This document shows, one piece after another, positions 51,950 through 61,592 of a DNA stretch of 64,000 nucleotides. This DNA comes from Pseudoclavibacter helvolus (GTDB taxonomy: Bacteria; Actinomycetota; Actinomycetes; Actinomycetales; Microbacteriaceae), in contig NZ_JACHWJ010000001.1 of assembly GCF_014191305.1 (NCBI RefSeq), forward strand, positions 186,001 to 250,000. The letters are read 5' to 3'. Position numbers and translations under genes: made by a program. Position 1 is the stretch's first letter; each line of letters opens with the position of its first letter. The notes below the pieces were generated by a model. It made no database searches. It saw nothing but the letters and a program-made list of their open reading frames with translations, and had not been told where the DNA came from.

Positions 51950-53401
51950 ATGATGGAAAAGTCCGAGCAGACGCAGCACCAGTGGCTGGAGAAAGTCGGA
52001 ATCGCCGAGCGGATGATCCCGCTCATCGGGAACCTGTACCGCATGCGAAACGTCGTGACCTCGATCTACGGTCACCGCCTCATCAACCTGTCGGCGATCG
52101 ACATCATCAAGGCGCACCGCTTCGCGCGCCGGATCAACGACGTCGAGCTCTCGCTCGACGCGACGCTGCCCATCCTCGAGCGCCTCCAGGAGTTCGACCT
52201 CGGCACCGCCTCCATCGACCTCGGCGAGCTCGCCACGCGGTTCGCGGCCCAGGGGGAGGACCTCGACACGTTCCTGGCCAGCCAGCTGCTCGAAGTCATC
52301 GGCACGGGGTCGCCGGACTCGGGCGCTGACGTCGTGCTCTACGGCTTCGGCCGCATCGGGCGCCTGCTCGCGCGCATCATCATCTCGCACGCCGGGACCG
52401 GGCGCGGGCTGCGCCTGCGCGCTATCGTCGTCCGCAAGGGCAGCGATAATGACCTCGAGAAGCGAGCCAGCCTGCTGCGCCGCGACTCGGTGCATGGCGC
52501 GTTCGCCGGCTCGATCTCGGTTGACCAGGCCGCCTCGACCATCCAGGCCAACGGCACGGTCATCAAGGTCATCTACTCGAACGACCCGGCAACCGTCGAC
52601 TACGAGTCGTACGGCATCCGTGACGCCATCGTCGTCGATAACACTGGTCGCTGGCGCGACGCGGAGGGCCTCTCGCAGCACCTCCAGAGCCCCGGAGTGC
52701 GCCGCGTGCTGCTGACTGCGCCTGGCAAGGGGCAGCTCAAGAACATCGTCTACGGCATCAACAACGCCGGGATCACTGACGACGACCGCATCCTCTCGGC
52801 GGCGTCCTGCACGACCAACGCCATCACTCCGGTGCTCAAGGTCATCGACGAGCGCTACGGGGTTGTGCACGGGCACGTCGAGACCGTGCACTCGTTCACC
52901 AACGACCAGAACCTCATCGACAACTTCCACAAGGGGGACCGGCGCGGTCGGGCCGCCGGCCTCAACATGGTCATCACGGAGACGGGTGCGGCCAAGGCCG
53001 TCGCGAAGGCGCTCCCGCACTTCGAGGGCAAGCTCACGGGCAACGCCATCCGCGTCCCCACCCCAGACGTGTCCATGGCCGTGCTGAACCTCACACTCGA
53101 GCGTCCTACGACCCGCGGCGAGGTGAACGACTTCCTGCGCCAGGTTTCGCTGAGCTCCGTGCTCCGCCAGCAGATCGACTACATCGAGTCGAGCGAGGTC
53201 GTGTCCACTGACTTCGTCGGCACGACGAGGGCCGGCATCGTCGACGGCCTCGCGACCATCTCTCAGGGCAAGAACCTCGTCCTGTACGTCTGGTACGACA
53301 ACGAGTTCGGCTATTCGACGCAGGTCGTGCGCATCATCGAGCAGCTCGGCGGCGTGCAGCCGCCCATCGTGCCGCACCGCAAGGAGCTCTCGCAGCTCTA
53401 G
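51950..53401 (+). CDS. gap: Long-form glyceraldehyde-3-phosphate dehydrogenase (GapB-like)
   Basis: A 483-residue GAPDH, about 140 residues longer than the common enzyme. The first about 125 residues are a helical domain (HQWLEKVGIAERMIPLIGNLYRMRNV) absent from classical GAPDH. The Rossmann motif VVLYGFGRIGRLLARIII starts at about 128, the catalytic Cys is in SAASCTTNAITP, and the C-terminal WYDNEFGYSTQV is standard. Long forms in Corynebacterium (GapB) use NADP and act in gluconeogenesis; the same is likely here. ATG 51950 has GAGGGG nine bases upstream; ATG 51953 is an alternative. Confidence 0.92.
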   Translation: MMEKSEQTQHQWLEKVGIAERMIPLIGNLYRMRNVVTSIYGHRLINLSAIDIIKAHRFARRINDVELSLDATLPILERLQEFDLGTASIDLGELATRFAAQGEDLDTFLASQLLEVIGTGSPDSGADVVLYGFGRIGRLLARIIISHAGTGRGLRLRAIVVRKGSDNDLEKRASLLRRDSVHGAFAGSISVDQAASTIQANGTVIKVIYSNDPATVDYESYGIRDAIVVDNTGRWRDAEGLSQHLQSPGVRRVLLTAPGKGQLKNIVYGINNAGITDDDRILSAASCTTNAITPVLKVIDERYGVVHGHVETVHSFTNDQNLIDNFHKGDRRGRAAGLNMVITETGAAKAVAKALPHFEGKLTGNAIRVPTPDVSMAVLNLTLERPTTRGEVNDFLRQVSLSSVLRQQIDYIESSEVVSTDFVGTTRAGIVDGLATISQGKNLVLYVWYDNEFGYSTQVVRIIEQLGGVQPPIVPHRKELSQL

Positions 53402-53417
53402 GCGCCACGCTCGCGAA

Positions 53418-53463
53418 GCAGAACGGCCCCCGCTCACCGTCAGGTGAGCGGGGGCCGTTCTGC
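53418..53463. terminator. Bidirectional terminator between gap and the permease gene
   Basis: A perfect 21-bp stem (53418-53438 with 53443-53463) with loop GTCA, between convergent genes. Confidence 0.88.
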
Positions 53464-53478
53464 GTCGGAGGACGGGGG

Positions 53479-54999
53479 CTACTTGAGCTCGGCGCCTAGG
53501 ATCTCCGTGTAGGAGGCCCGCTCTTTCCCGAGCCGCGAGTTGCGACGGCTGTAGAGGAAGTAGATCGCGAGGCCGATGGCGAGCCAGATGGCGAAGCGAA
53601 GCCAGGTGAGCGTTGAGAGGTTGAGCATGAGCCAGAAGCACAGCACGGCCGAGAGGATCGGCAGGAACGGCGACCACGGCATGCGGTAGGCGAGCTCGCG
53701 GTTCGGGTACTTCTTGCGGAGCACGAGGATCGAGAGGCTCACCAGCACGAACGCGGAGAGCGTGCCGATGTTGATCATCTCCTCAAGCCAGTCGACGTTC
53801 GTCAGACCTGCAAGGAGCGCGACGGCGATGCCGACGCCGATCTGCAGGCGGATCGGGGTCTTGCGCTTCTCGCTCGTGATGCTCCAGGAGCGGGGGAGCA
53901 GGCCGTCGCGGCTCATCGAGAAGAGCACGCGTGCCAGCCCCATGAGGAGCACGAGGATGACGGTCGTGAAGCCGAGGAGGATGCTGATCGAGATGATCTG
54001 GGCGGCCCAGTCTGCGCCGACGAGCACAAACGCGGTCGCGAGCGACGGCGTCTCGGCGGCCGCGAGATCCTTGTAGGACACCATGCCCGTGATGACGAGG
54101 CTCACCGAAAGGTAGAGCACGGTCACGATGCCAAGGCCGAGGAAGATGCCGCGAGGGAGGTTCTTCTTCGGGTTCTTGACCTCTTCCGCACTTGTCGCGA
54201 CGACGTCGAAGCCGATGAACGCGAAGAACACGATGGAGGCGCCGGCGAGGAGGCCGAAGACGCCGTACATGCTCGGCTCAGCACCGGACATGAACGAGAA
54301 GAGCGACTGGTGCCACGCATCCGTGCCCGAGTCCTGTGCGGGCTGCGACGGCGGGATGAATGGCGTGTAGTTGCTTGCCTTCACGAAGAACGCGCCGACG
54401 ACGATGACGAAGAGCACGGTCGCGACTTTCAGGATCGTCAGGACGGCGCTGACGCGCGACGAGAGCTTCGTGCCGAGCACGAGCAGCGTCGTGAGGACGG
54501 CGACGATGAAGAACGCGGCCCAGTTCAGGTCGAACAGCCCGAAGATGCTGAGCTTGGGCGGGATATCCCAGCCCCAGATGTTCACGACCTCCTGTAGGTA
54601 GACGCCCCAGTAGCTCGCGATGACCGCGGACGCCGACAGCATCTCGAGGATGAGGTCCCAGCCGATGATCCAGGCCAGCAGTTCGCCAAGCGTCGCGTAG
54701 GTGAACGTGTAGGCGGAGCCGGCGACGGGAACTGACGACGCGAACTCGGCGTATGCCATGATCGCGAGGCCGCAGGTCACGGCCGCGAGCAGGAATCCGA
54801 TGGTGATCGATGGGCCGGCGTTATTGGCGGCCGCTTTCGCTCCTACGGAGAAGATTCCGGCGCCGACAGCAACGGCGACGCCCATGATCGCGAGGTCCCA
54901 CACGCCGAGGGATCGCTTGAGCGACCGCTCCTCGGAGTGTGAGTCCGCTAGTGATGCCTCGATGCTCTTCGTTCGCATCAGGCTTTGGAAAAAGCTCAA
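53479..54999 (-). CDS. APC-superfamily amino-acid permease
   Basis: A 506-residue transporter with about 12 membrane helices. The first helix motif VAVAVGAGIFSVGAKAAANNAGP is the substrate-binding GxGIF block of APC carriers, and GFDVVATSAEEVKNPKKNLPRGI is the conserved cytosolic loop. Cationic amino-acid transporters of the YfnA/CAT type have the same layout. TTG 54999 is chosen because GGGGGA lies seven bases upstream; ATG 54978 lacks a ribosome site. Single-gene unit ending at a strong terminator. Substrate not known. Confidence 0.9.
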   Translation of the reverse strand: MSFFQSLMRTKSIEASLADSHSEERSLKRSLGVWDLAIMGVAVAVGAGIFSVGAKAAANNAGPSITIGFLLAAVTCGLAIMAYAEFASSVPVAGSAYTFTYATLGELLAWIIGWDLILEMLSASAVIASYWGVYLQEVVNIWGWDIPPKLSIFGLFDLNWAAFFIVAVLTTLLVLGTKLSSRVSAVLTILKVATVLFVIVVGAFFVKASNYTPFIPPSQPAQDSGTDAWHQSLFSFMSGAEPSMYGVFGLLAGASIVFFAFIGFDVVATSAEEVKNPKKNLPRGIFLGLGIVTVLYLSVSLVITGMVSYKDLAAAETPSLATAFVLVGADWAAQIISISILLGFTTVILVLLMGLARVLFSMSRDGLLPRSWSITSEKRKTPIRLQIGVGIAVALLAGLTNVDWLEEMINIGTLSAFVLVSLSILVLRKKYPNRELAYRMPWSPFLPILSAVLCFWLMLNLSTLTWLRFAIWLAIGLAIYFLYSRRNSRLGKERASYTEILGAELK

Positions 55000-55085
55000 G
55001 GTGTTCCCCCAGTGTTTTGTAGCCGCGCGCGGGCACCCGCGCGCGTGTGGAGTTTACCTGCTGGAAACATGTCGGTCGAGACGCA

Positions 55086-55114
55086 GGAATCGTGAGTTTC
55101 GCTTGGCCTACTGT
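55086..55114 (+). promoter_or_regulatory. Possible ECF-type promoter of the sigma operon
   Basis: GGAATC (55086-55091), 17 bp, TACTGT (55109-55114), then six bases to the GTG start. GGAA-type -35 elements are typical of ECF sigma targets, so this may be autoregulation. Confidence 0.4.
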
Positions 55115-55120
55115 TGCTTC

Positions 55121-55669
55121 GTGCCTGACCTTGCTGATGCGCCAGATGCGCTGCTCGTCGCCCGTTCGAGGGACGGCGACGAGCGAGCGTTCGAGGTGCT
55201 CATCCGACGCCACTGGGGGCTCATGATCGCGACGGCGATCAGACTGCTCTCGTCTCGGGCCGACGCGGAGGATGCCGTCCAGGACGCCTGCATCGTCGCC
55301 TGGAACCGGCTCGACCTGCTCCGCGACCCGGAAGCCGTCCGAGCTTGGCTCGTGCAGATCGCGGCGCGCAAGGCGACGGATCGGCTCAGGAGGCGGAAGT
55401 TCGAGCAGGACATTGACGACGTCGACGCCCCGGAGTCTCGGGAGCTCGGCCCCCTGGCGCAGCTCGAGCTGAACGCGAAGCTCGACGCCGCCTCGAAGGT
55501 GCTCGCGTCGCTGCCTGAACTGCAACGACAGTGCTGGATTCTGAAAGAGACCGCGGGGCTCACCTACGCCGAGATCGCGGAACAGCTCGAAACGAACACG
55601 TCGACGGTGCGAGGAGCCCTCTCGCGGGCGAGGCTCGCGCTCCTGCGTGGCATGGAGGAATGGGCATGA
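55121..55669 (+). CDS. ECF-type RNA polymerase sigma factor
   Basis: A 182-residue sigma-70 family factor with region 2 (DERAFEVLIRRHWGLMIATAIRLL, DAEDAVQDACIVAWNRL) and region 4 (LPELQRQCWILKETAGLTYAEIAEQL, STVRGALSRARLAL), no regions 1 or 3, so ECF group. GTG 55121 is chosen as leaderless start behind TACTGT; the frame is open far upstream, overlapping the divergent permease promoter, but is not coding-like. Its end overlaps the next gene (ATGA), suggesting that gene includes its partner or antagonist. Confidence 0.9.
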   Translation: MPDLADAPDALLVARSRDGDERAFEVLIRRHWGLMIATAIRLLSSRADAEDAVQDACIVAWNRLDLLRDPEAVRAWLVQIAARKATDRLRRRKFEQDIDDVDAPESRELGPLAQLELNAKLDAASKVLASLPELQRQCWILKETAGLTYAEIAEQLETNTSTVRGALSRARLALLRGMEEWA

Positions 55670-56241
55670 GCGAAGAAGTCGAGCCGACGATCGGCGCCGC
55701 GGGCTACACGCTGACGCAGCTCTCGGAGTACCTTGACGCGGGCCGCCAGCCCTACAACGCGGCCATCGAGGAGGACCCAGAGTGCGAGCGCGCGCTGGCT
55801 GCTCTCGAACGGGTCGCACGAGCGTCCCACGACCTCATCGAAGCTGAGTCGGCGGCGACACCAGCGCCGAGTGGTGCCTGGCTGCAGTCGATGCTCCGCG
55901 GTATCGCGATGGATGCACGCGCTGGCCGCGAGATCCCGCTCGCCTCGGTGGAGCCGGAGTTTGAGTTCTCGCAGAGCGAGGGCGTCGTTCGGGAGCTGAT
56001 CAGACGGACCGGGGACGCGATCGACGGCGTGCTGATCGGCCGGTGTGTTCTTGACGGCGAAGTGACCGAGCCAGGCGCCCCCGTGCACGTGACCGTCTCC
56101 GTCACGGTGCTTGGACTCAGGCCGCTGCATCCGCTCGCGGACCGGGTGCGGGACGCGATCGCCGACGCGCTGGCGCGCCACACGACGCTGGAGATCACTG
56201 GCATCGATATCGTCATCGCTGATGTGAGGAGCGCGGAATGA
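55666..56241 (+). CDS. Asp23/Gls24-like protein with N-terminal partner region
   Basis: A 191-residue protein. The C-terminal 110 residues (VVRELIRRTGDAIDGVLIGRCV ... VHVTVSVTVLGLRPLHPLADRVRDAIADAL) have the alternating strands and helix of the Asp23/Gls24 (DUF322) family of envelope-stress proteins. The N-terminal 80 residues (LTQLSEYLDAGRQPYNAAIEEDPECERALAALER) resemble the helical start of small anti-sigma proteins but lack a HxxxCxxC zinc motif. Coupled to the sigma gene upstream and to a second Asp23-like gene downstream. No membrane segment, so it would need a partner to reach the envelope. Confidence 0.7.
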   Translation: MSEEVEPTIGAAGYTLTQLSEYLDAGRQPYNAAIEEDPECERALAALERVARASHDLIEAESAATPAPSGAWLQSMLRGIAMDARAGREIPLASVEPEFEFSQSEGVVRELIRRTGDAIDGVLIGRCVLDGEVTEPGAPVHVTVSVTVLGLRPLHPLADRVRDAIADALARHTTLEITGIDIVIADVRSAE

Positions 56242-56534
56242 TCGAGCGTGAGCGAGTCGCCGAGGTTGTCGAAGCCGCGGCTCTCGGGACCCCAGGAGTC
56301 GTCGAGCTGCTGCCCATCGTCGGCATCCACCTCGGCTCCCTGCACGTCGAAGTTGGCACGTCCGAAGGGGTCGTGTCGATCACGGTCCGCGTGCGCGTCG
56401 ACTCGTCGAGCCCGCAGGGTCAGATCGTGGAAGGGCTCGCGGCGCGAATCAAGACCGCGGCGCTCGCGGTGCTCCCAGCCGGAACCGTCGTGAAAGTGCG
56501 CGTCAGGGTGCATGCGATCTCGGGTCGAAGCTGA
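56238..56534 (+). CDS. Small Asp23/Gls24-like protein
   Basis: A 98-residue protein that is little more than the Asp23 fold: MIERERVAEVVEAAALGTPGVVEL, strand pairs (SLHVEVGTSEGVVSITVRVRV), helix (GQIVEGLAARIKTAALAVL) and a final strand (VVKVRVRVHAI). ATG overlaps the preceding stop (ATGA). Paired Asp23-like proteins of unequal size often occur together in actinobacteria. Likely to form a complex with the product of the preceding gene; function not known. Confidence 0.7.
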   Translation: MIERERVAEVVEAAALGTPGVVELLPIVGIHLGSLHVEVGTSEGVVSITVRVRVDSSSPQGQIVEGLAARIKTAALAVLPAGTVVKVRVRVHAISGRS

Positions 56535-56603
56535 GCCACAGCTTCGCCATAGGAAGGCCATAGCCCGGGTCTGCATGCTCGGTGGTGTCGAAAGGAACCA
56601 CAC

Positions 56604-58130
<1,527 letters not shown>

Positions 58131-58169
58131 GAGCAGAACGAAGACCAGCGCCGCATCCTTTCGCCGCTC

Positions 58170-58202
58170 GCGGGCACGCACCTATCCTTGGTGCGTGCCC
58201 GC
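58170..58202. terminator. 13-bp perfect inverted repeat spanning a promoter and start codon
   Basis: GCGGGCACGCACC (58170-58182) pairs with 58190-58202; the loop is TATCCTT. It could be the htrA terminator, but its right arm includes the GTG start of the NUDIX gene and its loop contains the -10 box, so an operator role is equally possible. Confidence 0.6.
58183..58188 (+). promoter_or_regulatory. Putative -10 box, leaderless NUDIX gene
   Basis: TATCCT, 6 nt before GTG 58195; no Shine-Dalgarno. Confidence 0.45.
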
Positions 58203-58620
58203 TTCTGTGCTTACTGTCGCCGCCATTTGCTTCGAGAACTCCGAGGGGCAGGTGCTCACTGTCCGCAAGCGGGGGACCACCAAGTTCATGCTTCCTGGCG
58301 GGAAGCTCGAGCCGGGGGAGACGCCGAAGGAAGCCGCGATCCGCGAGATAGAAGAGGAGGTTGGCATCGATCTCGATGCCGCCGACGTGACGTTCCTCGG
58401 CGAGTGGACAACCGCCGCAGCGAACGAGGCCGCGACCGACCTCGTCGGCACCGTGTACCTCGCCACACTCACCGGAGCGCCGCGCGCCAGGGCCGAGATC
58501 GACGAGCTCCGGTGGGTGGACGCGTACCCCGGCCCAACGGCGGACCTCGGCGACCTCGCGCCGCTCCTCAGCGAGTGCGTCATGCCGGAACTGCGGAGGC
58601 TCCGCGACGCGCGATCCTGA
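58195..58620 (+). CDS. NUDIX hydrolase, MutT-like
   Basis: A 141-residue NUDIX protein. The box GGKLEPGETPKEAAIREIEEEVGIDL fits G-x5-E-x7-REUxEExGU without deviation. A single domain with no extra motif; substrates could be oxidised nucleotides or nucleotide sugars. GTG 58195 appears leaderless and lies in the right arm of a perfect dyad. Stands alone between htrA and the padR-type gene. Confidence 0.88.
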   Translation: MPASVLTVAAICFENSEGQVLTVRKRGTTKFMLPGGKLEPGETPKEAAIREIEEEVGIDLDAADVTFLGEWTTAAANEAATDLVGTVYLATLTGAPRARAEIDELRWVDAYPGPTADLGDLAPLLSECVMPELRRLRDARS

Positions 58621-58650
58621 CGCCCGTGCTCGGAACCCCTGAACATTCTT

Positions 58651-58690
58651 CGATATATCGCTTGACACCGATTATTCACCGATATATCGT
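58651..58690 (+). promoter_or_regulatory. PadR-gene promoter with paired operator palindromes
   Basis: CGATATATCG is found twice (58651-58660 and 58680-58689), with TTGACA (58662-58667), 17 bp and TATCGT (58685-58690) between and over them. One palindrome abuts the -35, the other covers the -10. This layout suggests autorepression. Confidence 0.75.
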
Positions 58691-58737
58691 CGAGCTATCG
58701 GAGTTGCACCGTGCAGCTCCGGCAGAAAGGTTCACGC

Positions 58738-59394
58738 ATGCGTAAGCACTTCAACCACAATCACCACCCGTTCGACGCCGACCGGGCGCACGCCTCCGAG
58801 CGTGGCCGCGGATTCGGTCACGAGGGCGAGCAAGACGAGCGCGTCCGCCGCTTCTCCCACGGCTTTGGTCCTGGCCGCGGCTTCGGCCCGGGCTTCGGAC
58901 CTGGCGCAGGCCACGGTCCTGGCTTCGGCCCCAAGTTCGGACCTCGCGGCCACCGCCGCGCGGGAAAGGGCGACGTCCGCGCCGCAATCCTCTCCCTCCT
59001 CGCCGAGGGCCCATCGAACGGCTACGGCCTCATCAAGGGCATCGCCGAGAAGACCGACGGCGTCTGGCGCCCGAGCCCCGGCTCCGTCTACCCGACGCTG
59101 CAGCAGCTCGTCGACGAGGAACTCATCGAACAGGGCGGGACCGAAAAGAAGCCCGTCTTCGAGCTGAGCGAGGCCGGCCGCACCTACGTCGCCGAGCACG
59201 CAGAAGAGCTCGAGCAGGGCTGGCGCGGGGTTGCCGGAATGTCAGAGTCGGCGAGCGGCCTCCGCGAGTCGGCCATGCAGTTCATGGGCGTCATGCAGCA
59301 GTTCAGACTCGGCGCTACCGAGGAGCAGCAGCAGGAAGCCACCAAGGTGCTCGACGACGCCCGCAAGGCCCTCTACACGATCCTCGCCAAGTAG
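58738..59394 (+). CDS. PadR-family transcriptional regulator with Gly/Phe/Pro-rich N-terminus
   Basis: A 218-residue protein. The winged helix (79-150: KGDVRAAILSLLAEGPSNGYGLIKGIAE, SPGSVYPTLQQLVDEELIEQ, KPVFELSEAGRTYV) is a PadR domain, followed by a helical dimerisation part. Unusually the first 75 residues are low complexity: His-rich (HFNHNHHPF), then GFGPGFGPG-type repeats. AGAAAGG precedes ATG. Paired palindromes upstream suggest autorepression; neither neighbour on the same strand is an obvious efflux gene, so its target is open. The His and GFG tracts could bind metal or mediate self-association. Confidence 0.88.
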   Translation: MRKHFNHNHHPFDADRAHASERGRGFGHEGEQDERVRRFSHGFGPGRGFGPGFGPGAGHGPGFGPKFGPRGHRRAGKGDVRAAILSLLAEGPSNGYGLIKGIAEKTDGVWRPSPGSVYPTLQQLVDEELIEQGGTEKKPVFELSEAGRTYVAEHAEELEQGWRGVAGMSESASGLRESAMQFMGVMQQFRLGATEEQQQEATKVLDDARKALYTILAK

Positions 59395-59450
59395 CGTCGT
59401 GCCAGTCACGACGGCCGGGGTCGCGCTCGCGCGACACCAGGCCAGGAGAT

Positions 59451-60122
59451 TCAGGAGCGCTCGCGCTGCTTCGCGTCGCGACGCTCCTGGATCTTCGCCT
59501 CGCGAGCGAGCTTCCGCAGCTCCTTCTCGAGATCGTCGAAGCGCTCCCCGCGCTCAGGGTCGTCCTCGGGCGACGACGGCAGCTGCATCCGCGGGCTGTC
59601 CTTCGACCACGGGTCGAGCAGCTCCCGCTCGATGTGCGCCGAGATCTCGGTCCACGCATCGGCTCTCGCCCGCTCGATGAGGCCGTCCACGTACGCCTCG
59701 TCCTCGCGATCCGCCTCGATTCGCTCGCTGACCGCCTGCGACGCGCGCTCACGGAAGCTCAGCGTCTCGATGTCGGCGTGCCGGTAGTCGTGGGCGCTCA
59801 GCGACCTGCCCGGTCGGGCCCGGTCTCGCACTCCAGCCACCCGCTCGGCCGAGTACCGCAGCTCCTTGAGCACCCGGTCGAGTGACGCGTTGGCTGCATC
59901 CCTGTAGTCGGCTGCAGCAAAAGGCACCTTCTCGCCGACCGTGCGCTTGATGATCGCGTTCTTCACGTCGAGCCTGACGATGCGAAGCGCGAGCAGGATG
60001 CCGTCGTCGATCGCCTCAGAGAGCTCCGGGAAGATGACGGGCGGCAGCCCTGTTTTCTTCTTCGGCTTCGTCTGCTGGCTCGTCGAGGCCGTTCGAGACT
60101 TCCGGCGCCAGCGGAACATCAT
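59451..60122 (-). CDS. Hypothetical protein coupled to the AlaRS-like gene
   Basis: I do not recognise this family. A 223-residue, charge-rich, mostly helical protein. A basic start (MFRWRRKSR...KPKKKTG) is followed by ELSEAIDDGILLALRIVRLDVKNAIIKRTVG, then long amphipathic helices rich in Arg/Glu (residues about 60-140) and an acidic-then-basic C-terminal coiled-coil-like part (FDDLEKELRKLAREAKIQERRDAK). No membrane segment, no catalytic motif. ATG overlaps the stop of the AlaRS-like gene (ATGA), so the two are translated together. Possible roles include a tRNA- or partner-binding subunit, but this is a guess from context. Confidence 0.7.
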   Translation of the reverse strand: MMFRWRRKSRTASTSQQTKPKKKTGLPPVIFPELSEAIDDGILLALRIVRLDVKNAIIKRTVGEKVPFAAADYRDAANASLDRVLKELRYSAERVAGVRDRARPGRSLSAHDYRHADIETLSFRERASQAVSERIEADREDEAYVDGLIERARADAWTEISAHIERELLDPWSKDSPRMQLPSSPEDDPERGERFDDLEKELRKLAREAKIQERRDAKQRERS

Positions 60123-61585
60123 CCCTGGTCCTTGGAGGCCTGCGTCTCCTGCTTGGCCTGTGCCTCCTGGTGGGGGAGGCCCGCCGTGCCGAGCTTCGTC
60201 GCACCGCGTGAGCGAGCGCGCTGCTCCTCAAGCGCCCCGAGGAACTCTGCCTCCCAGGCGGGGTCGACGTCGATGCCCTGGCGCTTCGCCTCCTCAACGC
60301 TCAATTCGCGGGGGAACCCGTGCGTGTCGGACAGCAGGAACACGTCGCCGCCGGTGAGGGTCGACCCCTTGTAGGCAGCGAGCGCCTTCAGCCCGCCCTT
60401 GAGCGTGCGTCGGAACGAGCGCTCCTCCTTGACGAGGACTGCGACAACCTGGTCGCGCCGCTCGAGCACCTCCGGGTAGTCGTTGACGTAGAGGTCGGCG
60501 ATCGTCGGCACGAGCTCGGCGAAGAAGTTCTCCGAGATGCCGAGGATGAGCGCCTCGCGGATGGCGCGACGAACGAGCCGGCGCATGACGTAGCCCTGCT
60601 CCTTATTCGACGGCACAACACCGTCGACGGCCAGGAAGGTGGCGCCGCGCAGGTGGTCCGCGATGATGCGCATCGAGAGCGTGTGCTCTTCGTAGCTTTC
60701 ACCGCTCAGCTGCTCGATCTGCTCCACGATCGGGCGCAGGAGCGAAATGCGGAAGACGTCCGGTGAGTGGATGGCTGCCGCGGCGATGCGCTCGAGCCCT
60801 CCGCCGAAGTCGACGTTGCGTCGCTCGAGCTCGACAAACGAGCCGTCCTCGAGGCGCCGGTACTGCATGAAGACCTGATTGCCGATCTCCATGAACTGGC
60901 CGCTGTCGCTTGCCGGGTGCGCCTCGCCGTAGGACGCGTCGTGGTGCTCAGGGCCGAAGTCGTAGAAGACCTCGCTGTCGGGGCCGCAAGGGTCGCCGAT
61001 AGGCGTCGCCTCGAGGGAGCCGCCGCGCGACCACCAGTTCTCGCTGCCGTCGTAGAAGAAGATGCGCTCGCCTGGCTTCACGCCACGAGCATCGCCGTCT
61101 GCCTGGCTGCCCATCTCGACGATTCCCGCTTCGATCCCGCGCTCGGCGAAGGCCTTCTGCCAGATGCTGGCGGCCTCGTCGTCGCGGGGGATGCCGGCCG
61201 CCTCGTCGCCGATGAACGCCGTGACGTAGAGGCGGTTCGGGTCGAGCCCGACCGTGTCGACGAGGAACGAGAGGAACGCGGGGATCTGCTCGGCCTTGAA
61301 GTAGTCTCCGAGACTCCAGTTCCCGAGCATCTCGAAGAACGTCGTGTGGCGGTTGTCGCCGACATCGTTGATGTCCTGCGCGCGCACGCACGGCTGGCTG
61401 TCCGTGAGGCGAGTGCCCGCGGGGTGATCCTCGCCGAGCAGGTAGGGCAGCAGGGCTTGCATGCCGCTGCCGGTGAACAGCGTCGAGCCGTCTCCGCGGG
61501 GGATGAGCGGGGCTCTGTCGATCCTGACGTGCCCGAGTCGCTCCTGGTAGTCGAGGTAGGCATTGCGAATCTCATGCGCGTCCAT
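60119..61585 (-). CDS. AlaRS-like protein lacking editing and C-Ala domains
   Basis: A 488-residue protein that follows alanyl-tRNA synthetase from its start (MDAHEIRNAYLDYQERLGHV) through the catalytic motifs: TTFFEMLGNWSLGDYFK (81-97), DPCGPDSE (198-205), GGGLERIAAAAI (261-272) and VPSNKEQGYVMRRLVRRAIRE (tRNA-recognition helices), then stops soon after KALAAYKG...TLTGGDVFLLSDTHGFP. The editing domain with HxxxH and the C-Ala domain of full AlaRS (about 880 residues) are absent, and no remnant follows. So it is an aminoacylation-competent-looking paralogue. ATG 61585 is used; the TTG at 61591 adds two residues. It heads a two-gene unit. Confidence 0.85.
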   Translation of the reverse strand: MDAHEIRNAYLDYQERLGHVRIDRAPLIPRGDGSTLFTGSGMQALLPYLLGEDHPAGTRLTDSQPCVRAQDINDVGDNRHTTFFEMLGNWSLGDYFKAEQIPAFLSFLVDTVGLDPNRLYVTAFIGDEAAGIPRDDEAASIWQKAFAERGIEAGIVEMGSQADGDARGVKPGERIFFYDGSENWWSRGGSLEATPIGDPCGPDSEVFYDFGPEHHDASYGEAHPASDSGQFMEIGNQVFMQYRRLEDGSFVELERRNVDFGGGLERIAAAAIHSPDVFRISLLRPIVEQIEQLSGESYEEHTLSMRIIADHLRGATFLAVDGVVPSNKEQGYVMRRLVRRAIREALILGISENFFAELVPTIADLYVNDYPEVLERRDQVVAVLVKEERSFRRTLKGGLKALAAYKGSTLTGGDVFLLSDTHGFPRELSVEEAKRQGIDVDPAWEAEFLGALEEQRARSRGATKLGTAGLPHQEAQAKQETQASKDQG

Positions 61586-61592
61586 GTGCAAA

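Noticed and set aside
60119-61585. AlaRS-like gene as a broken pseudogene of alaS
   Set aside because: The frame is intact, the end is a clean stop overlapping the next gene, and no downstream editing-domain remnant exists; it is a short paralogue, not a decayed gene.
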